The translations under genes and the position numbers were made by a program. From positions 186,001 through 250,000 of the forward strand of contig CBDBDS010000013.1 of the NCBI GenBank assembly GCA_965203985.1: a stretch of DNA of 64,000 nucleotides, written 5' to 3'. Of the stretch, positions 1-8,391 are shown piece by piece. Below the pieces are notes generated by a model. It saw only the letters and a program-made list of their open reading frames with translations, was not told the DNA's origin and did no database searches. Source of the stretch: Bin87 sp965203985. GTDB taxonomy: Bacteria > Chloroflexota > Dehalococcoidia > Lucifugimonadales > UBA3495. The first letter of the stretch is position 1, and each line of letters opens with the position of its first letter.

Positions 1-276
1 ACCGATTACGAAACGGCCGGGAGCGAATTCCCAAGTTTGGCCCTGCGACAAATCAACCACCTCTTCTGCGTAGAGGCTGAGGTGCTCCGCTACGTTCAGA
101 GCGTCCGGATGCAAAGTCATGCCGGTCACTGGGTCACTACGCTGTACCTGAATTGTGGAATCCAAGCGCAAATCTATAGATGAGGGTTGTATGCTGCCGG
201 CGTTGATGTCAAAAGGAGACACCAGAAGGTTGCCTCCGTTGATAGCCTCCCGCAGTTCACCGTCGGATAACAGCAT
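1..276 (-). CDS. dcd: dCTP deaminase, N-terminal part (cut by window edge)
   Basis: The first 92 codons of a dCTP deaminase-like protein, which converts dCTP to dUTP in the cytoplasm for thymidylate synthesis. The N-terminus MLLSDGELREAI and the motif IQPSSIDLRL (about residues 31-40) are typical of the Dcd family, where this segment helps form the trimer and nucleotide site. The rest lies beyond position 1. The ATG shares one base with the TGA of the upstream gene (TGATG), so the two genes are probably translationally coupled. A bifunctional dCTP deaminase/dUTPase cannot be excluded because the C-terminus is not visible. Confidence 0.85.
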   Translation of the reverse strand, partial: MLLSDGELREAINGGNLLVSPFDINAGSIQPSSIDLRLDSTIQVQRSDPVTGMTLHPDALNVAEHLSLYAEEVVDLSQGQTWEFAPGRFVIG

Positions 277-593
277 CAGGGGATCTCCTCAACGGTCGCT
301 ACCTGGGCATACTCCTCGTCCGTTAGCTCCCAAGCCGGCCGTCCTTCGTTGCTCACGGGCAGGTACACCAGTATTTTCCCGTTCACTCTGCCGACACGGG
401 CAGCGACGACGAAAGTCCGGTCTTCATCCACCGCCCACGTTGGCACCAGCGCCTGGAACTCGCGGTCGCCGATTTTGCGTATGATGACGGTATCATGGGC
501 GCCCCAGGGGCTCAGGCGGGCGTCGCCCGGTTCCAGGCTGATGTGGATGTTGGTGTGTTTTTCGTCCCATTCGTAATCGGGGAGGGTAGCCAT
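276..593 (-). CDS. Hypothetical protein upstream of dcd
   Basis: A 105-residue protein with no signal peptide or membrane segment; I do not recognise the family. The start is the ATG at 593 because a full AGGAGG Shine-Dalgarno sequence lies about 6 bases upstream; a longer frame exists but has no such site. It is rich in acidic and aromatic residues (DYEWDEKH near the start) and ends in an acidic tail. The stop overlaps the start of dcd by one base, so it is probably an operon partner of dcd, but nothing in the sequence links it to nucleotide metabolism. Confidence 0.6.
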   Translation of the reverse strand: MATLPDYEWDEKHTNIHISLEPGDARLSPWGAHDTVIIRKIGDREFQALVPTWAVDEDRTFVVAARVGRVNGKILVYLPVSNEGRPAWELTDEEYAQVATVEEIP

Positions 594-806
594 GCGAGGC
601 CTCCTGGACAGATCTTGAAGGCGAATTACGCCCATCAGGTGAGCTGCCTACAGATGGGCTGCGTAGACGCGCTAGGCAGCGCTTCCGCGGGGTGCAATGA
701 CACTCTCCGGCGGCGGTGGTAGCATATCGATGGTAGCACAAAGGCTCTTTTTCTGTCAGCCGCGCGGCCGGCGTCCACAGTTGCCTGCAGGCCGAGGTTT
801 CGCAAC

Positions 807-1562
807 ATGACCACTACGCAAACCGCGCCCACGGGCGTCTCCTACCGCAAGCTCACCCCCATCGTCCTGCCCGACGATTATGTGTGCCCCGACCCGGAAG
901 AACGGCCCGACATGGTGGAATCCCCTACCGTCAACAAAAGCGGCTACTTCGTGAGGCGGCATTTCGCTGGTCGGCCCGACGTGCTGGTGGACACTGGCGG
1001 ATTCGTCTTCTACAACCAGTACAGCATGAACTATTGCTTCCGGCCGAACCTGTATGTGGCTTTCGCTATTGATAAAGACGCAATTCGCCGACGCAACGGC
1101 TACATAATCTGGGAAGCCGGCAAGCCGCCGGATTTCGCTCTGGAAGTCGCCTCCGAAAGCACCAACGCGCGGGACACGGCGGAGAAGCCGGGCCTGTACG
1201 CCAGTGTCGGCATCACTGAATACTGGCGGGTCGATCCCACCGGCGGGGAGCTTTACGGCTACGCCCTGGCCGGGGATGTCCTCGTCGACGGCGTGTACCA
1301 TCCCATCGAACTGCACACTGAGGAAGATGGCACGGTTTGGGGCTACAGCGGCGTGCTGGACCTCTGCCTCTGCTGGAACCCGTCGTGGGACTGGGACGTT
1401 GACGACGAATCAAAACTGCGCTTTTACGACCGCAAAACCGGACGCTACCTGTGTGATATATCCCTGGTGGAGGCGGAGCGTGATGAAGCGGTGGCGCAAC
1501 TTGAACAGGCCCAAGAGCGCATCCGGCAGTTGGAAGCGCAACTCGGTCAACGCGAGCAGTAG
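807..1562 (+). CDS. Uma2-family (DUF820) nuclease-like protein with C-terminal coiled coil
   Basis: A 251-residue protein of the Uma2/DUF820 family, whose fold is PD-(D/E)XK endonuclease-like. The core contains PPDFALEVASES (about residues 109-120), the usual 'PD...EV.S' strand, followed by TAEKPGLYASVGITEYWRVD, matching the conserved 'K...Y...G..EYW..D' segment. The last 40 residues form a charged coiled coil (EAERDEAVAQLEQAQERIRQLEAQ), a frequent tail in this family. Members are abundant in Chloroflexota and Cyanobacteria; the biological role is not settled. A second, broken copy lies at 6227-6795. Confidence 0.8.
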   Translation: MTTTQTAPTGVSYRKLTPIVLPDDYVCPDPEERPDMVESPTVNKSGYFVRRHFAGRPDVLVDTGGFVFYNQYSMNYCFRPNLYVAFAIDKDAIRRRNGYIIWEAGKPPDFALEVASESTNARDTAEKPGLYASVGITEYWRVDPTGGELYGYALAGDVLVDGVYHPIELHTEEDGTVWGYSGVLDLCLCWNPSWDWDVDDESKLRFYDRKTGRYLCDISLVEAERDEAVAQLEQAQERIRQLEAQLGQREQ

Positions 1563-1597
1563 CCCGGTCACACCATGATGTTTGGAGGATTGCCCCC

Positions 1598-2764
1598 ATG
1601 ATCAAAGATTTCTCTGTCCTCTACGCCGGCCACGTGCTGGAAGGCGACGGCATCGGGTTCGACGGCACTCCCGCCAACGACCGCTGGTATGACAACGACC
1701 GGCTGTCCATGGCCTTGGACATCGCCCGGGAGGCCGCCGTCTTCCTGGACGACCTGGGCTTCGACATCCTGTGGATGGCCGAGCACCACTTCCAGCGGGA
1801 GGGCTACGAGTGCATCCCCAACCTGTTGATCATGAGCCAGTACCTGGCCCAGCACACCAATCGGATCAAGTTCGGCTGCGGCTTCAACATCCTGCCCATG
1901 TGGCACCCCATCCGCCTGGCCGAGGACTTCGCCATGGTGGACATCCTCACCGGCGGCCGCGTGGTCTTCGGCATCGGACGCGGCTACCACACCCGCGAGG
2001 TAGAATCCTTCGGCGCGCCGATGATCGACGGCGACGCCAACCGCGAGCTGTTCGAGGAGCAGTTCGAGATCATGATGAAGGCCTTCAACAACGAGTCCTT
2101 CTCCCACCAGGGTAAGCACTACACCATCCCGCCGGACATCCCCTACCGCGGCTACGACCTGACCGAGGTGACCCTGGTGCCTCGGCCCAAGACGCGACCC
2201 GTGGACGTGTGGCAACCCATCGTCAGCGCGTCGGACCGCGCCCTGGACTTCATGGCCAGGTGGGGCATCAAGGGCGTCATCCTGGGCACGGGCGAGCAGT
2301 ACGTGGAGGAGTGGGTGACCCGCTACCAGGCCGCCAACCGACGGGCCGGCCGTGACCTGGCGCTGGGCGAGGGCCTGTGCATCGGCCTCTGGGCCATGGT
2401 GGACGACACCACCGCCGGCGCCCGCCGCCAGTTGCAGCCGCTGTTCGAGGAGCACGTCAAGTTCGCCGCACCCCTGGGGATGCTGCGCTACAGCGACCAG
2501 CAGATCTCGGCCACCGGCCCCGGCGGGGTCGCCCGCCACATCGCCGCCGGCACCGACTTCCAGGACGTCATCGACAACCGCGCCTGGTTCGCCGGCAGCC
2601 CCGAGGACACCATCGCCTACCTGGAGGAGTTGCAGGACAAGTACCCCGGCCTCGAGCAGATCATGATCGCCTTCCCCATGGGCGCAACCACCAACCAGTT
2701 CAAGGAGCAGATGGGCCGGTTTGCGGCGGAGGTGATACCGCACTTCAAGAAGGGAGTAGGCTAA
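1598..2764 (+). CDS. Luciferase-like flavin-dependent monooxygenase (group A)
   Basis: A 388-residue LLM-class (bacterial luciferase superfamily) oxidoreductase, expected to be a cytoplasmic TIM-barrel enzyme using FMNH2 or F420. The segments WMAEHHF (about residues 58-64), GCGFNILPMWHP (about 92-103) and FGIGRGYHTREVESFG are characteristic of the barrel. A GGAGG site lies upstream of the ATG. The next gene starts only 2 bases after the stop. The protein is a close paralog of the one at 59443-60597, sharing GTPANDRWY, EGYECIPNL and DGDANRELFEEQ. The substrate cannot be read from sequence. Confidence 0.88.
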   Translation: MIKDFSVLYAGHVLEGDGIGFDGTPANDRWYDNDRLSMALDIAREAAVFLDDLGFDILWMAEHHFQREGYECIPNLLIMSQYLAQHTNRIKFGCGFNILPMWHPIRLAEDFAMVDILTGGRVVFGIGRGYHTREVESFGAPMIDGDANRELFEEQFEIMMKAFNNESFSHQGKHYTIPPDIPYRGYDLTEVTLVPRPKTRPVDVWQPIVSASDRALDFMARWGIKGVILGTGEQYVEEWVTRYQAANRRAGRDLALGEGLCIGLWAMVDDTTAGARRQLQPLFEEHVKFAAPLGMLRYSDQQISATGPGGVARHIAAGTDFQDVIDNRAWFAGSPEDTIAYLEELQDKYPGLEQIMIAFPMGATTNQFKEQMGRFAAEVIPHFKKGVG

Positions 2765-2766
2765 GC

Positions 2767-3684
2767 ATGGCTGTACCAGATCAAAGACAGTTTTATCGTC
2801 CGGTCTTGGAAATCGCGGCCGAGAACGGACAACAGATCTCCCATCAGCAAATGATCGAGGCAGTAGCTGCCAAGCTGAACGTGACCGCCGCAGATCGTCA
2901 AGAGGTATTCGGTGGCTCCGGAACGAAGTTAGTGTTTGACTACCGCGTGACTTCCGCAACGCTGAAATTGAATGAGGCCGGATTATTGGAGAGGCCGGGC
3001 CGTGGCCGCTTCGTGATCACGGATGCGGGCAAGAAACATTTGAATGATCACGCAGGCCAAATCCACAGGAGCGAGCTGGTAGAGTTGCAGCGGCAACTAC
3101 AGGCGAACAACTCAGACGCAACGCAATCTCAAGTGATGGCTACGACCGATGGCGCGGTGGGCGAAATGGCCCCTGAGGAACTGATGCTATGGGCCCATCG
3201 AGAAACGATGCGTGGTTTACAAGATGACTTGTTATCAAGCATCAACCTCGTTTCGCCTGAGCGATTTGAGGTGTTAGTGGTAGACCTGCTTGAAGCCATG
3301 GGTTACGGAGAAGGCCGAGCCGTGGGGCGGAGCGGAGACGGTGGCATAGACGGCATCATTAATCAGGACGCACTCGGCCTCGAAAAAGTCTACGTGCAGG
3401 CCAAGCGGTACACCTCCGGTTCAGTCGGAGAGCCGGACATTCGGAACTTTGCCGGAAGCATGATCGCACACGGTGCAACCAAAGGTGTGTTCATAACTAC
3501 CAGCAGTTTTAGCGGCACCGCACAGCGGACCGCCGCGAACGTTTCTCAACGGAACGAAACCATCCGACTGGTAGATGGCAACGAACTGGCGCAGTTGATG
3601 ATCCGCCACGGCGTCGGTGTGGTCACCGAATACACCTACGAGATCAAAAAACTGGACGAAAACTACTTCGCCGAGGCCATTTAG
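2767..3684 (+). CDS. mrr: Mrr-type restriction endonuclease
   Basis: A 305-residue protein of the Mrr family, type IV restriction enzymes that cut modified DNA. The N-terminal winged-helix region (about residues 5-95) matches Mrr_N. The C-terminal catalytic domain carries RSGDGGIDG (188-196) and VQAKRY (210-215), the D...QAK signature of Mrr-like PD-(D/E)XK nucleases. The start is the ATG 2 bases after the stop of the monooxygenase gene, so the two are probably cotranscribed although functionally unrelated. No methyltransferase lies next to it, as expected for a methylation-dependent enzyme. The gene looks intact. Confidence 0.88.
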   Translation: MAVPDQRQFYRPVLEIAAENGQQISHQQMIEAVAAKLNVTAADRQEVFGGSGTKLVFDYRVTSATLKLNEAGLLERPGRGRFVITDAGKKHLNDHAGQIHRSELVELQRQLQANNSDATQSQVMATTDGAVGEMAPEELMLWAHRETMRGLQDDLLSSINLVSPERFEVLVVDLLEAMGYGEGRAVGRSGDGGIDGIINQDALGLEKVYVQAKRYTSGSVGEPDIRNFAGSMIAHGATKGVFITTSSFSGTAQRTAANVSQRNETIRLVDGNELAQLMIRHGVGVVTEYTYEIKKLDENYFAEAI

Positions 3685-3785
3685 TTCAGTGGAAGACGGA
3701 CCTGGTGAATGAGGCTACTTCCACGTCTTCATACATTTGCTGACCGGGTTTTACAATCGAAACCGGGTTGGATAGGAGAATGTCA

Positions 3786-4028
3786 ATGACCGCACCGAAC
3801 AATCAGGAACCCGGCCAATCTGGGCCAGTAGAATTCAACGGCGTGATTTATCCGTCTGCTGATTTCTTCCCTTCAGATGATGTGGAGCTAAATTGGCTGC
3901 TCGCCGAGAACATTCGTATGATAGTGAGGCGGGTACTAGACCAGGAGCAGGCAGGCAGGCTGCTGGTGGAGTTAGAGAACTTGTTTGACAAACACGGCAT
4001 TTACAAGCCGGCCAACTGGCCCGACTAA
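3786..4028 (+). CDS. Small hypothetical protein
   Basis: An 80-residue acidic protein of unknown function. The ATG at 3786 was chosen because an AGGAG site sits 7 bases upstream; the in-frame ATG at 3780 is too close to it. The central part, NWLLAENIRMIVRRVLDQEQAGRLLVELENLFDKHG, predicts an amphipathic helical region. No membrane segment. It stands alone between mrr and a monooxygenase gene. Confidence 0.5.
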   Translation: MTAPNNQEPGQSGPVEFNGVIYPSADFFPSDDVELNWLLAENIRMIVRRVLDQEQAGRLLVELENLFDKHGIYKPANWPD

Positions 4029-4127
4029 ATCGCCACACAGCAGCAGGCAAAGCATTGCCCTGCGGTGTATCATAGCCCCCGTCAAACCGACCCCCGCCCA
4101 GGCTGACCCACCGCAGGAGGCCATCCC

Positions 4128-5363
4128 ATGTTCCTGATGCGTTTTACCGAACGGGCTTACGTCAACTACACCGAGGAGGACGTGCGCAACTCGCCCAACG
4201 AGGCGGTGCGGCTCACGTTTTCGAACTCCAACTTCGATCCCCAGGAAGGCCACTACCTCTACAACATGTACCTGGACGAGTACGAGTACTCGGAGGAGAT
4301 GGGCTTCGACGGGCTGATGCTCAACGAGCACCACAACACGCCCACCTGCCTGGGCGCGACCATGAACCTGGAAGCGGCCATCCTCGCCCGCAACACCAAA
4401 AACACCAAGATCGTGCTGCTGGGCAACCCGCTGCCCATTTTCGACAACCCCATCCGCCTGGCCGAGGAACTGGCCGAGATTGACATGATCTCCGGCGGCC
4501 GCCTGGTGTCCGGCTTCGTGCGCGGCACCGGCGTCGAGAGCCTGGCCACCAACACCAATCCCCTGCACAACCGCGCCCGATTTGAGGAAGCCCACGACCT
4601 GGTCATCAAGACCTGGACCACGCCCGGCCCCTTCCGCTGGGAAGGAGACCACTACCACTTCCGCGTGGTCAACCCGTTCCAGGTGCCGATGCAGAAGCCG
4701 CACCCGCCGGTCTGGATCCCCGGCACGGGCAGCCCCGAGACCCTGGTCTGGTGCGCCGAGCGCAACTACCCCTACATCTTCCTGGAAACCGACCCGCAGG
4801 GCACCCAGGACATGAAGGCCATCTATGCCGAGGCGGCCCGTGAAAACGGCTACGAGCCGGGCCCCGAGAACTTCGGCTACCTGGTCCGCATCCACGTGCA
4901 GGACACTGACGAAAAGGCCTACGACGTGGGCAAGGGCTACATGGTGGGCAACATCGGCGTGGGCCGCATCCCGCTGCCCCGCGACTACGCCTCGCCGGTT
5001 GGCTACGGCAGCCGTAGCGACGACCCGCGCTTCCTGCGCCTGCGCGAGCAGATCCGCAGCGACCCGTTCCGCGTGGGCGGCCTGGACGGAGCGCAGTACG
5101 ACTCTATCCTGGACTCCAAGCGGTGGATCATCGGCAGCCCCGACACCGTCATCAGCCAACTGCGCGAGGTGCTGAGCTTCATGCGCCCGGGCATTCTGGC
5201 CGTGTGGACCAACGACGGCTCCATCAGCCACGAGGACACCATGCGCTGCCTGGAACTCATGGGCCAGGAAGTGCTGCCCGCCCTGCGCGAGATCGGCGAA
5301 GAACTGGAACTCACCGACCCCTTCCAGAAAGAGGGTGTCCAGCCCGGGCTGACCGCGCTGTAA
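4128..5363 (+). CDS. Luciferase-like flavin-dependent monooxygenase (group B)
   Basis: A 411-residue LLM-class oxidoreductase. MGFDGLMLNEHHNTPTC, PIRLAEELAEIDMISGGRL and GFVRGTG follow the conserved pattern of luciferase-fold monooxygenases (EHH strand, RxAEExAxxDxxSxGR helix). An AGGAGG site lies 7 bases upstream of the ATG. It is divergent from the other five LLM proteins in the window. The alpha/beta hydrolase that follows 47 bases downstream may act on its product, but that is inference from adjacency. Confidence 0.88.
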   Translation: MFLMRFTERAYVNYTEEDVRNSPNEAVRLTFSNSNFDPQEGHYLYNMYLDEYEYSEEMGFDGLMLNEHHNTPTCLGATMNLEAAILARNTKNTKIVLLGNPLPIFDNPIRLAEELAEIDMISGGRLVSGFVRGTGVESLATNTNPLHNRARFEEAHDLVIKTWTTPGPFRWEGDHYHFRVVNPFQVPMQKPHPPVWIPGTGSPETLVWCAERNYPYIFLETDPQGTQDMKAIYAEAARENGYEPGPENFGYLVRIHVQDTDEKAYDVGKGYMVGNIGVGRIPLPRDYASPVGYGSRSDDPRFLRLREQIRSDPFRVGGLDGAQYDSILDSKRWIIGSPDTVISQLREVLSFMRPGILAVWTNDGSISHEDTMRCLELMGQEVLPALREIGEELELTDPFQKEGVQPGLTAL

Positions 5364-5410
5364 CCGCCGCGCCTTCCACCCTTTATTTTCAGCAAGGAGC
5401 AAGAACCCCA

Positions 5411-6190
5411 ATGGCAAACTTCACCGAGGAAACCATCTCCGTCGCCGGCGGCAACCTGCAGGTGTACAAGGGCGGCAGCGGCGACCCTCTGCTGGTGCTG
5501 CACGGCGCCGGCGGCAACGCCGGTCCCCGCCGTTACGCCCAGGCCCTGGCCGAGAAGTTCACCGTCTACCTGCCCTCTCATCCCGGCTACGGCAAGAGCG
5601 ACCGGCCCGGCTGGGTCGAGAGCATGCAGGACCTGGCCTGCTTCTACACCTGGTACCAGGAGCAGGAAGGATTGGAAAACGTGCGGGCGATCGGGTTCTC
5701 CATGGGCGGCTGGCTGGCGGCGGAAATGCTGTCGATGACCGGCCACGCCTTCAGCAAAGTGATGCTGGTGGGCGCGGCTGGCATCAAGCCGGTTGACGGG
5801 GAGATCACCGACATCTTCATCATCAACCCCGGGCAGATCCGCGATTTGGTCTACCACGACCCCAGTCAGGTGCCGGAGTGGGACGAGATGTTCGGCTCCG
5901 ACCCCACGCCCGAGCAGGTGGACCAGGCGGAGGGCGACCGCGAAATGGCGATCCGCTTAACCTGGCGCCCTTACATGCACAACCCGCGCCTGCCGGCCAA
6001 GTTGGGGCGGGTCAGCATACCAACGCACATCGTGTGGGGCGAGAACGACAACCTGGTTCCGGTGGAGTGCGCCGACCTCTACCAGCAGGCGCTTTCCGGA
6101 TCCCAGGTCACGGTGATCCCCAACTGCGGCCACTCGCCGCAAATCGAAAAGCCCGACGACTTCGTGCAGACGGCGCTGGCCTTCCTATAG
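5411..6190 (+). CDS. Alpha/beta hydrolase
   Basis: A 259-residue alpha/beta-hydrolase. The oxyanion segment LLVLHGAGG (about residues 27-35), nucleophile elbow GFSMGG (Ser97), a late acidic residue in VWGENDNLVP and the catalytic His in CGHSPQIEKP form a complete catalytic set. No signal peptide, so cytoplasmic. An AAGGAG site precedes the ATG. It may form a unit with the upstream monooxygenase; pairing of a flavin monooxygenase with a hydrolase is common in ring or C-C cleavage pathways, but the substrate is unknown. Confidence 0.88.
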   Translation: MANFTEETISVAGGNLQVYKGGSGDPLLVLHGAGGNAGPRRYAQALAEKFTVYLPSHPGYGKSDRPGWVESMQDLACFYTWYQEQEGLENVRAIGFSMGGWLAAEMLSMTGHAFSKVMLVGAAGIKPVDGEITDIFIINPGQIRDLVYHDPSQVPEWDEMFGSDPTPEQVDQAEGDREMAIRLTWRPYMHNPRLPAKLGRVSIPTHIVWGENDNLVPVECADLYQQALSGSQVTVIPNCGHSPQIEKPDDFVQTALAFL

Positions 6191-6226
6191 GCCGGCGCCC
6201 GTCGTTCCCGGGCACGGGAGACAATC

Positions 6227-6795
6227 ATGACCACCACTCCCATCGGCCAGAAGCTGCTGACCGCTGACGAGTTCCTCCGCCTGTGCGAACAGCGGGTAAT
6301 CAGGGGTGAACTGGTCAAAGGAGTGGTGAGGAAGACTCCACCGACAGGCGGAGAGAGTAGCGAAGTTGGAGTGTTGTTGGCCTCCGCGCTGTCGCATCAT
6401 GTCCGTCCCTTACGCTTGGGGCGTGTCGCAATCGCTCGCCCGGGGATCCTCTTGGAACGACGCCCCGATACGGTTCGGGCACCTTATGTCGTCTACATCT
6501 CCGCCGAAACCCTCCCCCTGGAGGTCAAGGTTCGCGGCTACTACGAAGTAGTCCCTGATCTGGTCGTCGAGGTAGTCTCGCCCAACGACAGCCCGCAATA
6601 CGTGGCCGAGCGCGTGGCGATGTGTGGCTGAGCCACGGCGTTCGCCTGGTGTGGGCTGTGTACCCGGTGTCTCGCACCGTGGCTGCCCATCCCTCAGCAG
6701 GACCGACGCTCATCTACACAGAAAACGATGATCTGGACGGTGGCGACGTGCTTCCCGAGTTCCGTTGCTCGGTGCGCGACATCCTGGACTGGTGA
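6227..6795 (+). pseudogene. Uma2-family gene broken by a 2-base frameshift
   Basis: The first frame gives 134 residues with Uma2/DUF820 features (PDLVVEVVSPND, VAERVAM) and then stops at 6629-6631. From about 6620 a second frame continues the family sequence: MWLSHGVRLVWAVYPVSRTV, ending FRCSVRDILDW at 6795. The break is at GCGATGTGTGGCTGAG, where removing one TG restores ATG-TGG-CTG. A 2-base TG duplication, or a sequencing error, therefore separates the two halves. The total length, 569 bases, is 3n+2, as expected. Confidence 0.82.
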
Positions 6796-6805
6796 TCGCC
6801 AGGCT

Positions 6806-8158
6806 TCACTCCACCGCGTGCAGTAGCCCGTCGGTGGTTCGCACGTACAATCTGCCGCCGGCGTAGGCCGGCGGCAATTCTATGGGCCCGCCGAGGTCCA
6901 GCTTCCACAACATCGAGCCGTCCGCCCGGTTCAGACAGTACACCAGGCCGTCCCGCGCGCCGAAGTAGATCCGGTCTCCCAATATGATTGGGGAACTGAC
7001 GACCCCGCCGTCCGCCTGGAATTTCCACAACTCCTGGTCCGCGCCGGCATCCCGGGCGTGGAATACTCCGTCACTGTCACCAACGTAATACACGCCATCG
7101 GCAAAGGCTGGCGAGGACACGATCCCCTGCGAGTGCCGGTCCTCCGGCGCGAACCGCCACCGCTCTCCCCGCTGGGCCGGCGGTGGTGGCACGCCCGGGA
7201 TCTGCCAGATCCACATCTGGAACCAGGCCCGCTTGATCCAGTAGAGCCCCGGCATTCCCTTCACACTGGTATTGATTGCGTACAGCGTCCCACCGGACGG
7301 GAAATACGCGGTATCACCGCTCACCACGGGCGGCCCCTCGGCCGAGCCGGCGGTCAGAAAACGGAACCGCCGCCTCCCGTCGTCCGCGTCGATGAAATAC
7401 AGGTTGCCCTCGTCGTCCGCCACATAGAGACGGTTGCCGCGCAGGGTCGGCGTGGTCTTCACGTTGCCCTTGAGCTTATGCTTCCAAAGCTGCTCGCCGG
7501 TTTGGGCGTCCAGGCCGTAGATGATGTTGCCCGCGGAAGTCACGTAGGCCACCCCGCCGTGCACCAGCGCTGATGCCGATATCGGCAGGTGGGCTTTGAA
7601 ATCCCACGCCTGTTCGCCGGTGTCCTGGTGCAAAGCCAGCATCCGGTGGTTAGTGAGGCCCACGAATACCAGGTTGTTGTTGGCGACGGTGGTAGCATGA
7701 TCCATGGGGCCGGGCGTTTCCACCGACCACAGTCGCTCGCCCGTGCCGGAATCAAGAGCCGACGCCTGGAAGTGCCCGCCAACGAACACCTTGCCATCCG
7801 CCACCAGCGGCGCAGAGCGGGTGTAGGGACCCAGGTCCTGGGACCAAAGAAGGCGCCCGGCGGGTTGCTGCCCCACCTCGGAAATGTATCCGTTGAGGCT
7901 GGTGCCGTAACCCAGCATCGACCAGCGTCCGGCGTTGGACGCGGAAGACGCGGCGGCCGACGGGCTTCCCACGAACCAGCGTGCCGGATTGGGCAGGCTG
8001 AACCAGAAAATCCATCCCAGGATGGCGACCAGCAGCAGTACCCCGGCCGTGACGGCCGGCTTGAGCAGGCGCATCCGGTAGCGACGCCGGGCGGTGCGCT
8101 GGCTGCGTTCAACCCAGTCGGGAAATTCCGCCTGGTGTTCCTGTTCCTGCGTGCTCAC
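6806..8158 (-). CDS. Membrane-anchored PQQ-like beta-propeller protein
   Basis: A 450-residue protein with a short cytoplasmic N-terminus, one membrane segment (about residues 31-55, rich in L, V, I and W) and a large external domain of PQQ_2-type blades. Repeats such as DSGTGERLWSVETP, DTGEQAWDFKA, DAQTGEQLWKHKLKG and NRADGSMLWKLDLGG are spaced 40-50 residues apart, giving an apparent 7-8 blade propeller. Members of this fold include BamB-like scaffolds and PQQ dehydrogenases; no catalytic or cofactor residues of a dehydrogenase are evident, so a structural or binding role is more likely. It converges with the broken Uma2 gene. Confidence 0.82.
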   Translation of the reverse strand: MSTQEQEHQAEFPDWVERSQRTARRRYRMRLLKPAVTAGVLLLVAILGWIFWFSLPNPARWFVGSPSAAASSASNAGRWSMLGYGTSLNGYISEVGQQPAGRLLWSQDLGPYTRSAPLVADGKVFVGGHFQASALDSGTGERLWSVETPGPMDHATTVANNNLVFVGLTNHRMLALHQDTGEQAWDFKAHLPISASALVHGGVAYVTSAGNIIYGLDAQTGEQLWKHKLKGNVKTTPTLRGNRLYVADDEGNLYFIDADDGRRRFRFLTAGSAEGPPVVSGDTAYFPSGGTLYAINTSVKGMPGLYWIKRAWFQMWIWQIPGVPPPPAQRGERWRFAPEDRHSQGIVSSPAFADGVYYVGDSDGVFHARDAGADQELWKFQADGGVVSSPIILGDRIYFGARDGLVYCLNRADGSMLWKLDLGGPIELPPAYAGGRLYVRTTDGLLHAVE

Positions 8159-8170
8159 TTTCCATCAACC

Positions 8171-8283
8171 TGTCATTGCGAACGCATAACCTGTCATTGC
8201 GAGCGCAGCGCGGCAATCTCGTTGCCGAGGAGTCGCCGCTCAGTCCGCGAGATTGCCACGTCGCTTCGCTCCTCGCAATGACA
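8171..8283. repeat. Interspersed inverted repeat, TGTCATTGCGAG family (copy 1)
   Basis: Left arm TGTCATTGCGAGCG...GGCAATCTCG (8192-8221) is matched in inverted orientation by CGAGATTGCC...CTCGCAATGACA (8248-8283). An extra left end (TGTCATTGCGAACG) sits at 8171. It is non-coding and lies between the PQQ gene and an ABC permease gene. Further copies are at 9569-9677, 44535-44641, 46007-46036 (half) and 36562-36590 (half, inside larC). Confidence 0.85.
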
Positions 8284-8335
8284 AACCGGGTACCCGTGAG
8301 GGTGTTCCTGTTCCGGCATGTTGGTTAATACACTG

Positions 8336-8363
8336 GTAGGGGCGAATGATTATTCGCCCCTAC
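8336..8363. terminator. Hairpin GTAGGGGCGAAT / ATTCGCCCCTAC
   Basis: A perfect 12-bp inverted repeat with a 4-base loop, 28 bases downstream of the stop of the minus-strand permease gene. No long T-run follows on either strand, so it could be a terminator for the permease operon or one of the GTAGGGGCGAAT-type intergenic hairpin repeats found in many genomes. Confidence 0.5.
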
Positions 8364-8391
8364 ATTCTAGCCTCAAAATTGGCCTGAGTCG

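Noticed and set aside
1568..2959. Minus-strand open frame of 463 codons
   Set aside because: Antisense shadow of the LLM gene at 1598-2764 that also runs into mrr; no motif.
3972..5417. Long open frame of 481 codons antisense to the monooxygenase at 4128
   Set aside because: High-GC shadow of the true gene; low complexity in H, V, G and A, and no family motif.
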